NCBI GenBank assembly: GCA_013151915.1
Contig: JAADHJ010000010.1
Coordinates: 39,807 to 103,806, forward strand
From: Deltaproteobacteria bacterium
GTDB lineage: Bacteria > BMS3Abin14
Direction of reading: 5' to 3'
DNA length: 64,000 nucleotides
In this document: piece by piece, positions 44,280-52,604 of the stretch
Layout of the letters: every line of letters starts with the position of its first letter
Position numbering within the stretch: position 1 is the stretch's first letter
Notes under the pieces: generated by a model
Told to the model about the DNA's origin: nothing
Databases searched by the model: none
Seen by the model: only the letters and a program-made list of their open reading frames with translations
Translations under genes and position numbers: made by a program

Positions 44280-45868
44280 GTTTGTCTTCCCCATCCCCTA
44301 CCGTCAAATCGGGAGAGGTAATATCCCGTGGCGTCATCCAGTACCCCGGTGATCCCGAGGCCCCAACGCTTCTGAAGGGTTGCGACGGCATGTTCGGTTT
44401 TCGGTCCGAATGTCCCGATCGCCTGATCCCGGGCAAGCATCCCCAGGGAAACCAGGGCGGCTTGCAGGACACGAACGGCGGGACCGCGGTCACCCCGTTT
44501 GAGCGACAATTGCAGCCCCGGGTCAGGCCGGTAAAGCACCAGTGCCTTCGCCATCCCGGGTGGCCCACCACCCCTAACTCCATCCACGGAGCGCTCACGT
44601 TCTCCGGGAACGAGGATACGCCACCCGCCTGCCGCCTGATCGTCAGGGCGGATCAGGCCAAACCCGCCGGTCTTCCTTAGAGGGACAATCCCGACAACCC
44701 CGGCAAGCCTCCAGAGGTCCTCATCGAGAGATACCTCCGCCATTGACATACCATATCGCTCCCTGGCCTCAATGCCGCGCAAAGCGAAAGCAAGATCCTG
44801 TATCGTCCGCCCGTTGATCCGCCAGAGCAGTGCCTCCCTGCTTAAATGATCTGACCCGGTCAGGATGAAGTAGCGGGAAAGCAGGTCGGGAAGACCCCCT
44901 ACAGCCGCGCGACTTTCGGTAACGACGCCATTGAAAGCACTGGGACCAAGAGCACGGGTCAGATTCTCTGTCCCGGACGGAAGGGAAACCATTACAATGG
45001 CGGCAATCACCACAACGGCCGCCGCAGTCCGGCGACCTCGAACCGGGGCGGCTTGTCCCCCCGCCACCTCCCGGCCGGCCTTGACAACCACGCCCGAATT
45101 CACCCGACCCGTATTCTTCGAAAAGGCACCCAGCAGAGCCCGGTCGGCCATCAGGTTGATGGTCCTGGGGTAACCGCCGCTGAGTCGGTGAAGGACTTTG
45201 CGGGCCTTTGGAGTAAAATGCACGAGGTGCTGTCCACCTGAGGCCACGGTGAGGCGCCTGCTGATGTAGGATGCGGTCTCCTCGGGGTCAAGGGGGCCAA
45301 GATGTGCCCATACGGCAACCCGTTGTCTCAGTTGACGCAGTTCCTTTGAGGACAGCGTTTCCACCAGTTCGGGCTGACCGATGAGGATGATCTGCAGGAG
45401 CTTCTCCCTGTCCGTCTCAAGATTGCTTAAGAGTCGCAGTTCCTCGAGAAGGTCCCCGGACAATTCCTGGGACTCGTCCACCAGGAGTACGGCCCCTCTT
45501 TCATCAAGCGCGATTTTAAGAAGGAACCGATTGAGATGCGCGATAAGTTCACCCTTCGTGGCGCCGGCAGGCAGGTTCTTTACACCGAAATCCTGGACGA
45601 CCGTCCTTATGAGTTCGTCGGCCGTTAAACGGGGATTGAGGACAAGGGCTGTCTCATATTCGGGGCCAAGGGAGTCGAGAAGGGCCCTGGAGACGGTGGT
45701 TTTGCCGGTGCCGACCTCCCCCGTCAGGACCATGAAGCCCTTCCTCTGCTCCACGCCGTACAGAAGCTCCGCCAAGGCCCGCTCGTGCTGTTCTCCCCTG
45801 TAGAAAAACCTGGGGTCCGGCGTCAGCTTGAAGGGCTCCTCCTTCAGACCGAATCTCTTTAAATACAT
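44276..45868 (-). CDS. ExeA/MshM-like AAA ATPase with peptidoglycan-binding tail
   Basis: Residues 1-270 are an ExeA-type AAA domain (Walker A TGEVGTGKTTVS, Walker B AVLLVDESQEL). A TM follows (about 285-300, AAAVVVIAAIVMVSLP), then a periplasmic region ending in a PG_binding_1 repeat (GPAVRVLQAALVSLGMLARD, FGPKTEHAVATLQKRWGL). In T2SS, ExeA reorganises peptidoglycan for secretin insertion. The 530-residue length shows the fused periplasmic domain that MshM of Vibrio lacks. Confidence 0.88.
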   Translation of the reverse strand: MYLKRFGLKEEPFKLTPDPRFFYRGEQHERALAELLYGVEQRKGFMVLTGEVGTGKTTVSRALLDSLGPEYETALVLNPRLTADELIRTVVQDFGVKNLPAGATKGELIAHLNRFLLKIALDERGAVLLVDESQELSGDLLEELRLLSNLETDREKLLQIILIGQPELVETLSSKELRQLRQRVAVWAHLGPLDPEETASYISRRLTVASGGQHLVHFTPKARKVLHRLSGGYPRTINLMADRALLGAFSKNTGRVNSGVVVKAGREVAGGQAAPVRGRRTAAAVVVIAAIVMVSLPSGTENLTRALGPSAFNGVVTESRAAVGGLPDLLSRYFILTGSDHLSREALLWRINGRTIQDLAFALRGIEARERYGMSMAEVSLDEDLWRLAGVVGIVPLRKTGGFGLIRPDDQAAGGWRILVPGERERSVDGVRGGGPPGMAKALVLYRPDPGLQLSLKRGDRGPAVRVLQAALVSLGMLARDQAIGTFGPKTEHAVATLQKRWGLGITGVLDDATGYYLSRFDGRGWGRQT

Positions 45869-45905
45869 CCTCTCACCTCTCTTGAACTTTTGGAATTCAC
45901 CGCCC

Positions 45906-48149
45906 TCACTGGATGGATTCCCTCCACTGGATAATCGTTATGGGGGCCGCACCACCTGCAACCGTAACCGGATCGGTTACCGGCCTCGTACCGGGAGCGG
46001 AGAAGCCGTCATCCAGAAATAGTACAGGGAAGTAGCTCCCTGAAAGGAAAGCGTTAGCCACATTCCGGGCGAGAAAGGTCAGTGTCGCCGTCGCCCCCGG
46101 TCCGATGGAAGTCGGGTTTGAATTGTTCAGGAGCGCAGTGAAAGTACTTGTTCCACCAGAACCTGTGTCCGAGAAGCTGAAGCTGGTGGACGGGGCCAGA
46201 CCGGAAACCGTCGCCGTCCCCGTATTGATAACGTTCAGGACGAATACAACAGACGTGTCGCCTGGCGAGACTGACGTCGGGCCCAGCGTCCCGGGAAGGT
46301 AATCCATGAGCAGGCCGGTATATGGATTAAAGGGGAGAACTATGCTTGCCGAGGCCCCGAGGTATTGAGCCGTAACGGTGGCGGTGACCGGTGAGGCACT
46401 CAGCGGCCCGGTGAGGCTGTTTGCCGCCTGTCCTGAGGCGTCCGTAACGGGAGCACCGGACGCGAGGCTTCCGGCAGTGGACGTAAAGAGGACTGGGGCG
46501 TCGGCCACGGGACCCGTCGGCCCATTCAACGTGGCGGAAAGGGCATAGGACTGGACCCCGTCGGCAATCAGGTTTGGCGGCGCATGGGGGATGGCCGAAA
46601 GCGTAATCGAATATGGATTCACGGTGACCGATGTTTCCACGGCTCCTGTGGCGATCCTGTTCAGCCTTGTACGGGTATCCCACAGGGAAACCAGGAAGTT
46701 AAATTCGGTGGAGCTTGAAACGGTGGGGATTGATGAGAAAATCAGGCTGAACACCCCGTTTCCTCCAACGGGGATGGAATCGGTCCGGGTTCTGAATCGG
46801 ACCGTAACGGGGTTGCCGGAGGTTCTGACGCTCCACCCGGACGGCCCGGACGCAGTTTGGAGGTTCCATCCCGCCGGGGTGTTGATCTTCACCTGCCGGA
46901 CGGGATAGGATCCGTTATTGAAGACCGTAAAGACCAGGGACAGGTTAACCGCACCGGAGGCGACAATGTCCGGTGAAACCACGGCGGAGTAAGCGGAGAT
47001 TACGCCCCAAGGGCTGACGGCCGGATCGGGGATCGATGTCAGCGTACTCGAGGTTGCCCGGCCTGATAATCGGTAGGTATCGCCCACGTTTCCGGTTGCT
47101 TTGTATACCCATCGTATCTCCTGGTTGGTCCCGGGTGCCATGGCCCCGATGAGAGACGGCGTCGGGCCGGAAACTATGGCCAGGCCGGCAGTGCCCGAGG
47201 TGGCGACGGACGGTACAACCGACGCGATGTAATCAGTCCCGTTGTTTGTCAGCGTCATGGTGGCCGTGACCTGTTGCCCGTCTGCGACCTTTAACGGGAC
47301 AAGGGCCATGATGGCGGTAAAATCACCGATAATAACCGTATTGGATCGCCCGGTCGGGGAAGTAGCCATCCCGGTGGTCCCGTCCGCGGCGGATCCTGAA
47401 AAAACCACCGTTCCGGACAGCCCGGAGGTATAATTATAGGAAAATACCTGAAGGTTGCCCGAGGCCAGGTCCGAATTCGGGGGAACGGGGCCGGTGCTGT
47501 AAATGGCCGATCCGCTTCCGGACAGCGACAGAGACCCAGGCGAAACCTGCCCATGGGTGACGGTGGTCCGGTTGGTGACCGCTGCTGAAACCGCAATATT
47601 CTGCCCTGTACCCAGGGCGGAAGGGACTGCGAAGAGCTGGATCTTGAGGCCATACCTTTTCCAGGTGGGCGGTGTTCCCGTAAACCGTTCCGCCATTCTT
47701 GAGCTGCTCGTCCGGACATCCACACGATCGAAGGCATCCGTCATATCGTTGACGTCCGCGGGGAACGGGCCGTCATTCGTCCCGGCCACGACAAGATTGA
47801 ACACTACACTCCCATTGGGGGCTATCCTCCCGGAGGTCGCCTCGTAGATAATGTAGCTCCCCCCACGTCCCGTGTTTCTGATCCTTCGAACGTTCCAACC
47901 GGTCGGCGCGGTATTGGAATTACTCACATAATAGACGGCCGGGTCCACATAAATCCTGATCCATCCAATGGAAGCCCCGCCCACGCCTGAAGTGTTGGTA
48001 ACACTGAGTGCCAAGGAGGCGGTACTCTCGCCCATCACCACCGCCGGATCCTGCAGCAGCGACATGGAATAGGTCCCCGCCGCAGCCGTCCCCGACAGAA
48101 ACAGCAAGGACAGGACAAGGCCCGTTGCCACGGCGAAAAAGCGCCTCAT
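45906..48149 (-). CDS. Large exported Ig-like/DUF11-type protein of the pilus locus (MshQ position)
   Basis: The 747-residue protein has a signal peptide (FAVATGLVLSLLFLSGTAAA). It contains repeated beta-sandwich-like segments rich in Ser/Thr/Gly, such as LSLVFTVFNNGSYPVRQVKI, FVLNVINTGTATVSGLAPST and an invasin-like AGSLASGAPVTDASGQAANS. No membrane anchor, LPXTG or catalytic motif is visible. It is encoded directly after the PilX-like minor pilin (4-nt overlap), where MSHA loci have mshQ. It is likely a surface or pilus-tip adhesin, by inference. Confidence 0.65.
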   Translation of the reverse strand: MRRFFAVATGLVLSLLFLSGTAAAGTYSMSLLQDPAVVMGESTASLALSVTNTSGVGGASIGWIRIYVDPAVYYVSNSNTAPTGWNVRRIRNTGRGGSYIIYEATSGRIAPNGSVVFNLVVAGTNDGPFPADVNDMTDAFDRVDVRTSSSRMAERFTGTPPTWKRYGLKIQLFAVPSALGTGQNIAVSAAVTNRTTVTHGQVSPGSLSLSGSGSAIYSTGPVPPNSDLASGNLQVFSYNYTSGLSGTVVFSGSAADGTTGMATSPTGRSNTVIIGDFTAIMALVPLKVADGQQVTATMTLTNNGTDYIASVVPSVATSGTAGLAIVSGPTPSLIGAMAPGTNQEIRWVYKATGNVGDTYRLSGRATSSTLTSIPDPAVSPWGVISAYSAVVSPDIVASGAVNLSLVFTVFNNGSYPVRQVKINTPAGWNLQTASGPSGWSVRTSGNPVTVRFRTRTDSIPVGGNGVFSLIFSSIPTVSSSTEFNFLVSLWDTRTRLNRIATGAVETSVTVNPYSITLSAIPHAPPNLIADGVQSYALSATLNGPTGPVADAPVLFTSTAGSLASGAPVTDASGQAANSLTGPLSASPVTATVTAQYLGASASIVLPFNPYTGLLMDYLPGTLGPTSVSPGDTSVVFVLNVINTGTATVSGLAPSTSFSFSDTGSGGTSTFTALLNNSNPTSIGPGATATLTFLARNVANAFLSGSYFPVLFLDDGFSAPGTRPVTDPVTVAGGAAPITIIQWRESIQ

Positions 48150-48538
48150 CGCAACACCGTCACTTCCAGTTCCCTCTGGGTACCGGCCACGTCTCCAGTT
48201 CCCACCACGAACGCCTTGCTGAAACCCGATCCGGCGACGGTATCGATCCTGTAGGACATGGTCCCTCCAGCCATTGGGTAGGACACCTTGGCTTTGGGCA
48301 AAATCCCGGGCCAGGCCGGGTTATCCTGAAGGTAGACAATGCCGACATGTACGCCGGATTCGGCCAGGTAAAGAGCCTGGGTCCTCGACTCCAGGTTCTG
48401 GGCGATCATGGCCTCGTCGCCCATGAGCCTGACAAACACCGAACCCAATGCGAGCAATGTAAGGATCAGCGCCATAACAACCACAAGGGTCGAGCCTCCC
48501 TCCCCATCAAGAGCGGTTTTCCGCCGAAGATCAGTCAT
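48146..48538 (-). CDS. Minor pilin, PilX/MshP-like
   Basis: The 130-residue protein has GEGGSTLVVVMALILTLLALGS, a PilX_N type start with a hydrophobic helix lacking the usual Glu5, and QALYLAESGVHVGIVYLQDN. PilX-like proteins prime pilus assembly. ATG at 48538 overlaps the PilW-like gene; the frame upstream of it to 48652 is only the shadow of that gene. Confidence 0.82.
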   Translation of the reverse strand: MTDLRRKTALDGEGGSTLVVVMALILTLLALGSVFVRLMGDEAMIAQNLESRTQALYLAESGVHVGIVYLQDNPAWPGILPKAKVSYPMAGGTMSYRIDTVAGSGFSKAFVVGTGDVAGTQRELEVTVLR

Positions 48539-49064
48539 TTCGAGGTCCCACGCTGGTCTCCATAGTGACGGCGCCCTTCCCCTTGGACCCTTCCACCGGG
48601 TGGATGATGGCCAGTGTGACCGCAATGAGGCGGCTGTTTCCGTACAGGTCATCGAAAACTACACCGGTTACGTCCTTGAGCACCCTGTTCCCCGCCGCCG
48701 GCAGGCCATTTTCCTGGCGCATGAGGTTCGAACCGCTCAGAAAATAACGAACGGTGGTCTCGTAGGCACCGTCATTGTCGGTGTCAAGCGGGTACGCGAT
48801 GGACGTGTTCCCGGCGCCTATGGTGATATCACCCGCCCTGCTGCGTGAGGCCCTTAGCTCCCTCGAAATCCTCTCCAGGGTCAGCCGCACCTCCTGGTCC
48901 GTTCGGGACTGGGCCGTCCCGGCCTCCCAGGCATCGAGACCCGAGGTGAGAAGGGCAACGAACACAACCGACACCCCGGCCATGATAGCCAGGGCCAGGA
49001 GCAGCTCAACGATGGTCAGGCCTCCCTGGGCCTTCCATTCCACCGACAACCTTGCCGAAATCAT
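48531..49064 (-). CDS. Minor pilin, PilW/MshO-like
   Basis: The 177-residue prepilin has the class III peptide QGG followed by LTIVELLLALAIMAG, with Glu at +5. Its tail carries TDQEVRLTLERISRELRASR and DGAYETTVRYFLSGSNLMRQ, as in PilW/GspJ proteins. It overlaps its neighbours on both sides. Confidence 0.88.
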   Translation of the reverse strand: MISARLSVEWKAQGGLTIVELLLALAIMAGVSVVFVALLTSGLDAWEAGTAQSRTDQEVRLTLERISRELRASRSRAGDITIGAGNTSIAYPLDTDNDGAYETTVRYFLSGSNLMRQENGLPAAGNRVLKDVTGVVFDDLYGNSRLIAVTLAIIHPVEGSKGKGAVTMETSVGPRND

Positions 49065-49618
49065 CAGAAATTTCCCCTCATCGCGGTAAGGGTAACGTTT
49101 CCATCGGGCCAGTTTACCGTTACGTTCACCCGTTTAAAGTCGGTCCCGGCCCCCTTGCCGAGGGCGGTATCGAAGTCCGGGGTTGCTTTGTCGGACGCCA
49201 CATAGTCCACATGGGTCTGGGACCAGAATCCGGCAAACCCCGTCAGAGTCGTCCCCTTGGCATCATGCATGGGGTTGTCCAAAAGCCCATCGTAATCGTC
49301 AATATCGTCGTAGGTCGATCTGTCTCCGATCACCTCCCCCGCGTCAAGACCGATGGTACTTGGAACATTGGTGTGCCCGGGAGGGGTCGCCGCCTCGTCC
49401 CACTTGTGGGTGACAATCTCCTCCATCAGCCCCTGGGCGAGAAACAGCGCCTGGGTCTGTTCCCTGGCCCACTGGGGCTGTCTGAGTCCACCCGAAAAAA
49501 GGCTCACCAGAACCGGGATGGCCACCGCCAGAATGGTGAGGGAGAGGATCATCTCCACAAGGGTGAACCCCCCACTCCTTCGGAAATCCAGATCCATCCC
49601 GGAGTTCACAAAAGCCAT
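49064..49618 (-). CDS. Minor pilin, PilV/MshD-like
   Basis: The prepilin has SGG followed by FTLVEMILSLTILAVAIPVL, Glu at +5, and then QTQALFLAQGLMEEIVTHKW as in GspI/PilV. ATG at 49618 (or 49597) gives about 184 residues; the longer frame to 49723 is a shadow of the upstream gene. The tail has an Asp-rich segment (YDDIDDYDGLLDNP). Confidence 0.85.
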   Translation of the reverse strand: MAFVNSGMDLDFRRSGGFTLVEMILSLTILAVAIPVLVSLFSGGLRQPQWAREQTQALFLAQGLMEEIVTHKWDEAATPPGHTNVPSTIGLDAGEVIGDRSTYDDIDDYDGLLDNPMHDAKGTTLTGFAGFWSQTHVDYVASDKATPDFDTALGKGAGTDFKRVNVTVNWPDGNVTLTAMRGNF

Positions 49619-49628
49619 TTCCCGGCAG

Positions 49629-50051
49629 CTACCAGCTCTCATAGCCCTCCATCCCGGACCGGATACGGCCCGTGAGACGCTCGTACACGAAACGATTGCC
49701 CCAAGGATCAACAGGGTATCCATCCTCGTCCGCCGCGACAGCCAGGACCGGACCGGCCTTTAACATCCTGCTGGCCGGCTCCTGGGGAAGGTTCGCCGCA
49801 CCCAGGGGAAAGATGCTCAGGGGATCCTGCACCAGTTCCTTAGTGTCCTGGGGCCAGCGGCCCCTGACAACCTTAAACAGTTTAGCCTGCATCCGCAGGG
49901 CCCTGAGCTGCGCTCTCAATATGCCCTCGTCCGCCCGGTGAACCTGGCCGCTGTAGATACTCAGCATAAAGGCGAAGATGATCATAAGGACCGCTACGCC
50001 CGCAATGGTCTCCACCGCCGAAGCCCCCGCATCATCGCCCGGCCTTGTCAC
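49629..50051 (-). CDS. Pseudopilin, GspG-like
   Basis: The 140-residue protein starts at GTG 50051, with GGAGG 7 nt upstream and a GTGA overlap with the previous stop. GASAVETIAGVAVLMIIFAF has Gly at -1 and Glu at +5, an unusual but workable prepilin peptidase site. The C-terminal DEDGYPVDPWGNRFVYERL is the GspG signature. The longer frame to 50327 is a shadow. Confidence 0.82.
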   Translation of the reverse strand: MTRPGDDAGASAVETIAGVAVLMIIFAFMLSIYSGQVHRADEGILRAQLRALRMQAKLFKVVRGRWPQDTKELVQDPLSIFPLGAANLPQEPASRMLKAGPVLAVAADEDGYPVDPWGNRFVYERLTGRIRSGMEGYESW

Positions 50052-50554
50052 CAGCTGACCTCCACCGTTCCGGGCCCCGGAGTGATCGTCACCTCGCCCG
50101 TCCGCCCGATCTTCCCGCTGGAGATAACGATATGGTCCAGCCCTCCCGCCCCGGAGCCCACGAGGGGAGATCCGGTCCCGGTCCCTTCGTATGGGGCGCC
50201 CATGGAATCGAAGATAAGGGTCCCGGCGGTGAGATCGACGACCGACTGGACAGTGGTTGAATCGGGGAGGGAAGCGGGCGTCTGGGTACCTGACGCCGCG
50301 ATCCAGGCGGACGTACCCACGTCCCACTTCCGCAGGGCATAGGCCGCGGAGCCGGCGGTAAACAGGATGCTGTAGCGGGCCCGCTCGCTTATGGCCAGAT
50401 CCTGGGCCAGGCGGACATCGCCGGCAACCTGCTCCACCGCCGCCCTCAGCTGCGTGTTCGGAGACGAGGAGTATAAGGTAAATACAACTACCAGGGCTAT
50501 GGTAAGGAGAAGCCCGATAGTCACAAGCACCTCCACCAGAGTGAAACCTTTCAA
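50048..50554 (-). CDS. Pseudopilin, GspH/FimT (MshC)-like
   Basis: The 168-residue prepilin is MKG followed by FTLVEVLVTIGLLLTIALVV. AAVEQVAGDVRLAQDLAISE and the following beta-rich tail are typical of GspH/FimT. The start is TTG at 50554 with GAGG 9 nt upstream. It lies downstream of a strong hairpin that separates it from the major pilin gene. Confidence 0.85.
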   Translation of the reverse strand: MKGFTLVEVLVTIGLLLTIALVVVFTLYSSSPNTQLRAAVEQVAGDVRLAQDLAISERARYSILFTAGSAAYALRKWDVGTSAWIAASGTQTPASLPDSTTVQSVVDLTAGTLIFDSMGAPYEGTGTGSPLVGSGAGGLDHIVISSGKIGRTGEVTITPGPGTVEVSW

Positions 50555-50574
50555 TGTGCAGTACCTCAGGTTAA

Positions 50575-50611
50575 GGTTATCCGGCCCCAGTGCATCGGGG
50601 GCCGGATAACC
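50575..50611 (-). terminator. 14-bp perfect hairpin between major pilin and minor pilin genes
   Basis: GGTTATCCGGCCCC and GGGGCCGGATAACC form a perfect 14-bp stem with a 9-nt loop, 10 nt after the pilin stop. No T-run follows on the minus strand. It likely acts as a 3' stabiliser or partial terminator that raises pilin over downstream gene expression. Confidence 0.65.
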
Positions 50612-50620
50612 TGCAAATCA

Positions 50621-50998
50621 TCAGTGTACCGGAGAAATACCGATCGCACCGGTCGATGAGTTCAAACTTACCAAATACGCAGTCCCGGCTGCAGATGTGA
50701 TCGGGATTGACTCCAGGTAAGGTCCATGGACATAGACGGCGGTATGGGACGCGAAGTTGATCGCACCACTATTGGTATTCAGGTTAGACACGGCCGAAAC
50801 GGCAGTCAGGCCACCGTCAAGCACCATGAGACGGGCCGCGGCCCTGATGGACTCCTCATTGGCCTTGTTTACGGCAGTGTCGGATTGGTCCGACACCTTC
50901 ATGTAATTGGGTACCACGATGGCCGCCAATCCGGTGATGATCAGGATCACCAGCAGCAGTTCTATCAACGTAAAACCTTTTTCCCTGCGAGTTCTCAT
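50621..50998 (-). CDS. Major type IV pilin (PilA/MshA-like)
   Basis: The 125-residue prepilin has the basic leader MRTRREKG followed by FTLIELLLVILIITGLAAIV, Glu at +5. The mature part is small (about 117 residues) with NKANEESIRAAARLMVLDGG, and no disulfide pair is evident. ATG at 50998 follows GGAGG by 7 nt. The longest leader of the locus, a sigma54-like motif and the following hairpin all support this as the major subunit. Confidence 0.85.
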   Translation of the reverse strand: MRTRREKGFTLIELLLVILIITGLAAIVVPNYMKVSDQSDTAVNKANEESIRAAARLMVLDGGLTAVSAVSNLNTNSGAINFASHTAVYVHGPYLESIPITSAAGTAYLVSLNSSTGAIGISPVH

Positions 50999-51094
50999 CT
51001 TGCATCCTCCTTTTTTTCGGTTCCAGGGGCCGGTCCAACACCCCCGTTTGCCCTTTGGCCCTGTATACTTCATGGATCTGTACGGATGGACATC

Positions 51095-51110
51095 CGCAAT
51101 TCCAGGACCA
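51095..51110 (-). promoter_or_regulatory. Candidate sigma54 promoter of the major pilin gene
   Basis: TGGTCCTGGAATTGCG has GG and GC separated by exactly 10 nt (consensus TGGCAC-N5-TTGC). The predicted start near 51084 gives a leader of about 86 nt. Pilin genes of Geobacter, Myxococcus and Pseudomonas are sigma54-dependent. No sigma54 activator gene is present in the window. Confidence 0.5.
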
Positions 51111-51219
51111 GAGGCGGTTTTTTTAACGTCCGATAAATCGCTCTTTATTCTCTGCCGTCGATCCCCTCCTTTCCTTTTGATGTATAATTATTTCGCTAAA
51201 AGCGGCAAAAAAGATCACC

Positions 51220-52425
51220 TCAGTGCATGTACTTGACGATATTGAACAGCGGCAGCAGCGTGGCGCCCGCCACGAAGGCCACCACCGCGGCCATAACGAT
51301 AATCATGAACGGCTCGAGCAGGGTTGTGAGATGTTTGATGGTCATTTCCACATCGAGATCGTAGTAGCCGGCCAGTCTGAAAAGCATCTGTCCCAGGCGT
51401 CCCGTTTCCTCGCCCACAGCGATCATGCGGTGGAGGAGTGGAGGGAAGACACGCTGCAGTTCCAGGACAGGGGCGATGCTCTCCCCCTCCCTGACGCTGT
51501 CCCGGGTAATCTGCAACGCTCTTTCCAGACGAACGCTTTTCAAGGTCTTCTCGCAGATCTCGAAGGCGAAGAGGATATCCACTCCGCTGTCAATGAGGGT
51601 TCCCATATTCCGGGAAAAACGGGCCGAGAGGTTCTTCATCCTCAAAGGTCCGAAAACCGGGATACGAAACAGAAACCCGTCCCAGGCCCAGCGTCCCCTG
51701 TCGGTCCTCAGGAGGAGCCTGAATATTACAATGGCCAGGATGATGATGCCGAGAATAAGCCACCCCTGGTGCCTGACCACCGAACTGGCCGACATAAGCA
51801 TCCTGGTCGGCAGGGGCAAAGGCGCGTTCATCCTCTTGAAAATCGAGGCGAAGCGCGGCATCACGACCACAAGGCTGAAGATCACCACCCCCAGAGCCAG
51901 GACAGAAAGTACGATGGGGTAGGCCATAGCGTTTTTTACCCGCGCCCGGACCTCGGCGGACCTTTCTCCATACTCGGCCAGCCTCTCGAGCACCTCCGAC
52001 AGGTTGCCGCTGCTCTCCCCTACACGGATCATGTTGATGGCAACCTCATCGAATACACCGGGATGCCTGGCTATGGAGTCAGACAGGGTTTCACCACCCT
52101 CAACTCCCATTCGGACGGACTCGACGACCTGCCTGAAACGACGGTTCCCGGTCCCCTCCGCAAGAGTGTTGAGGCTGTAAATGAGGGGCAGGCCGGCGTC
52201 ATTCATCGTTGCCATCTGTCGATAGAAAACCACCACCTCGGCGATGGGAACCTTCCTCCCGCGCCGTTTCAGAAATCCCCGGTGTCCGCTCACCGGCGAG
52301 ATAGCCACGGGATGATAGCCCATGTCGCTGATCCTCGCCGCCACGGCCGTCTCGGAGGACGACTCCAGCGTCCCCTGGATGAGTTTCCCCCCATCATCCC
52401 TTGCGCGATACCTGAAGTTTGGCAA
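51220..52425 (-). CDS. Inner-membrane platform protein GspF/PilC (MshG-like)
   Basis: The 401-residue protein has two GspF domains (about 70-190 and 270-395), each with FYRQMATMNDAGLPLIYSLN / FSRNMGTLIDSGVDILFAFE type openings, and three TM helices. It forms the rotor/platform on which the ATPase acts. TTG at 52425 starts the canonical PNFRYRARDDGGKLIQG. A repeat copy separates it from the ATPase gene. Confidence 0.92.
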   Translation of the reverse strand: MPNFRYRARDDGGKLIQGTLESSSETAVAARISDMGYHPVAISPVSGHRGFLKRRGRKVPIAEVVVFYRQMATMNDAGLPLIYSLNTLAEGTGNRRFRQVVESVRMGVEGGETLSDSIARHPGVFDEVAINMIRVGESSGNLSEVLERLAEYGERSAEVRARVKNAMAYPIVLSVLALGVVIFSLVVVMPRFASIFKRMNAPLPLPTRMLMSASSVVRHQGWLILGIIILAIVIFRLLLRTDRGRWAWDGFLFRIPVFGPLRMKNLSARFSRNMGTLIDSGVDILFAFEICEKTLKSVRLERALQITRDSVREGESIAPVLELQRVFPPLLHRMIAVGEETGRLGQMLFRLAGYYDLDVEMTIKHLTTLLEPFMIIVMAAVVAFVAGATLLPLFNIVKYMH

Positions 52426-52441
52426 ACCCTCAGTCCTTCCT

Positions 52442-52604
52442 GATGACTTCTTGCGAAGTCATCATCTTTGATAGGGTCGTAAAAAGTCCTTCTATGCCTT
52501 TTTACTCAACGGAAAGCGAAAAATGTCATTTCCACTTTCCTCACAAATCTTCGATTTGAGCGCCCCTAAGTGGGCGCTTTGATGACTTCTTGCGAAGTCA
52601 TCAA
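52442..52604 (-). repeat. Multi-hairpin interspersed repeat, copy G, inside the pilus operon
   Basis: A full inverse-orientation copy flanked at both ends by the GATGACTTCTTGCGAAGTCATC hairpin. It lies between the mshE-like and mshG-like genes on their transcript, and the mshE-like stop codon (52601-52603) is formed by the element's edge. Confidence 0.94.

Noticed and set aside
49629..50327. 232-residue protein with an Arg-rich N-terminus
   Set aside because: The N-terminal ~90 residues are the out-of-frame shadow of the GspH-like gene; GTG 50051 with a strong Shine-Dalgarno is the real start.
50621..50998. Conductive Geobacter-type e-pilin
   Set aside because: The mature pilin is ~117 residues with few aromatic residues, unlike the ~60-residue aromatic-rich PilA, so the sequence gives no support despite the nearby cytochrome.
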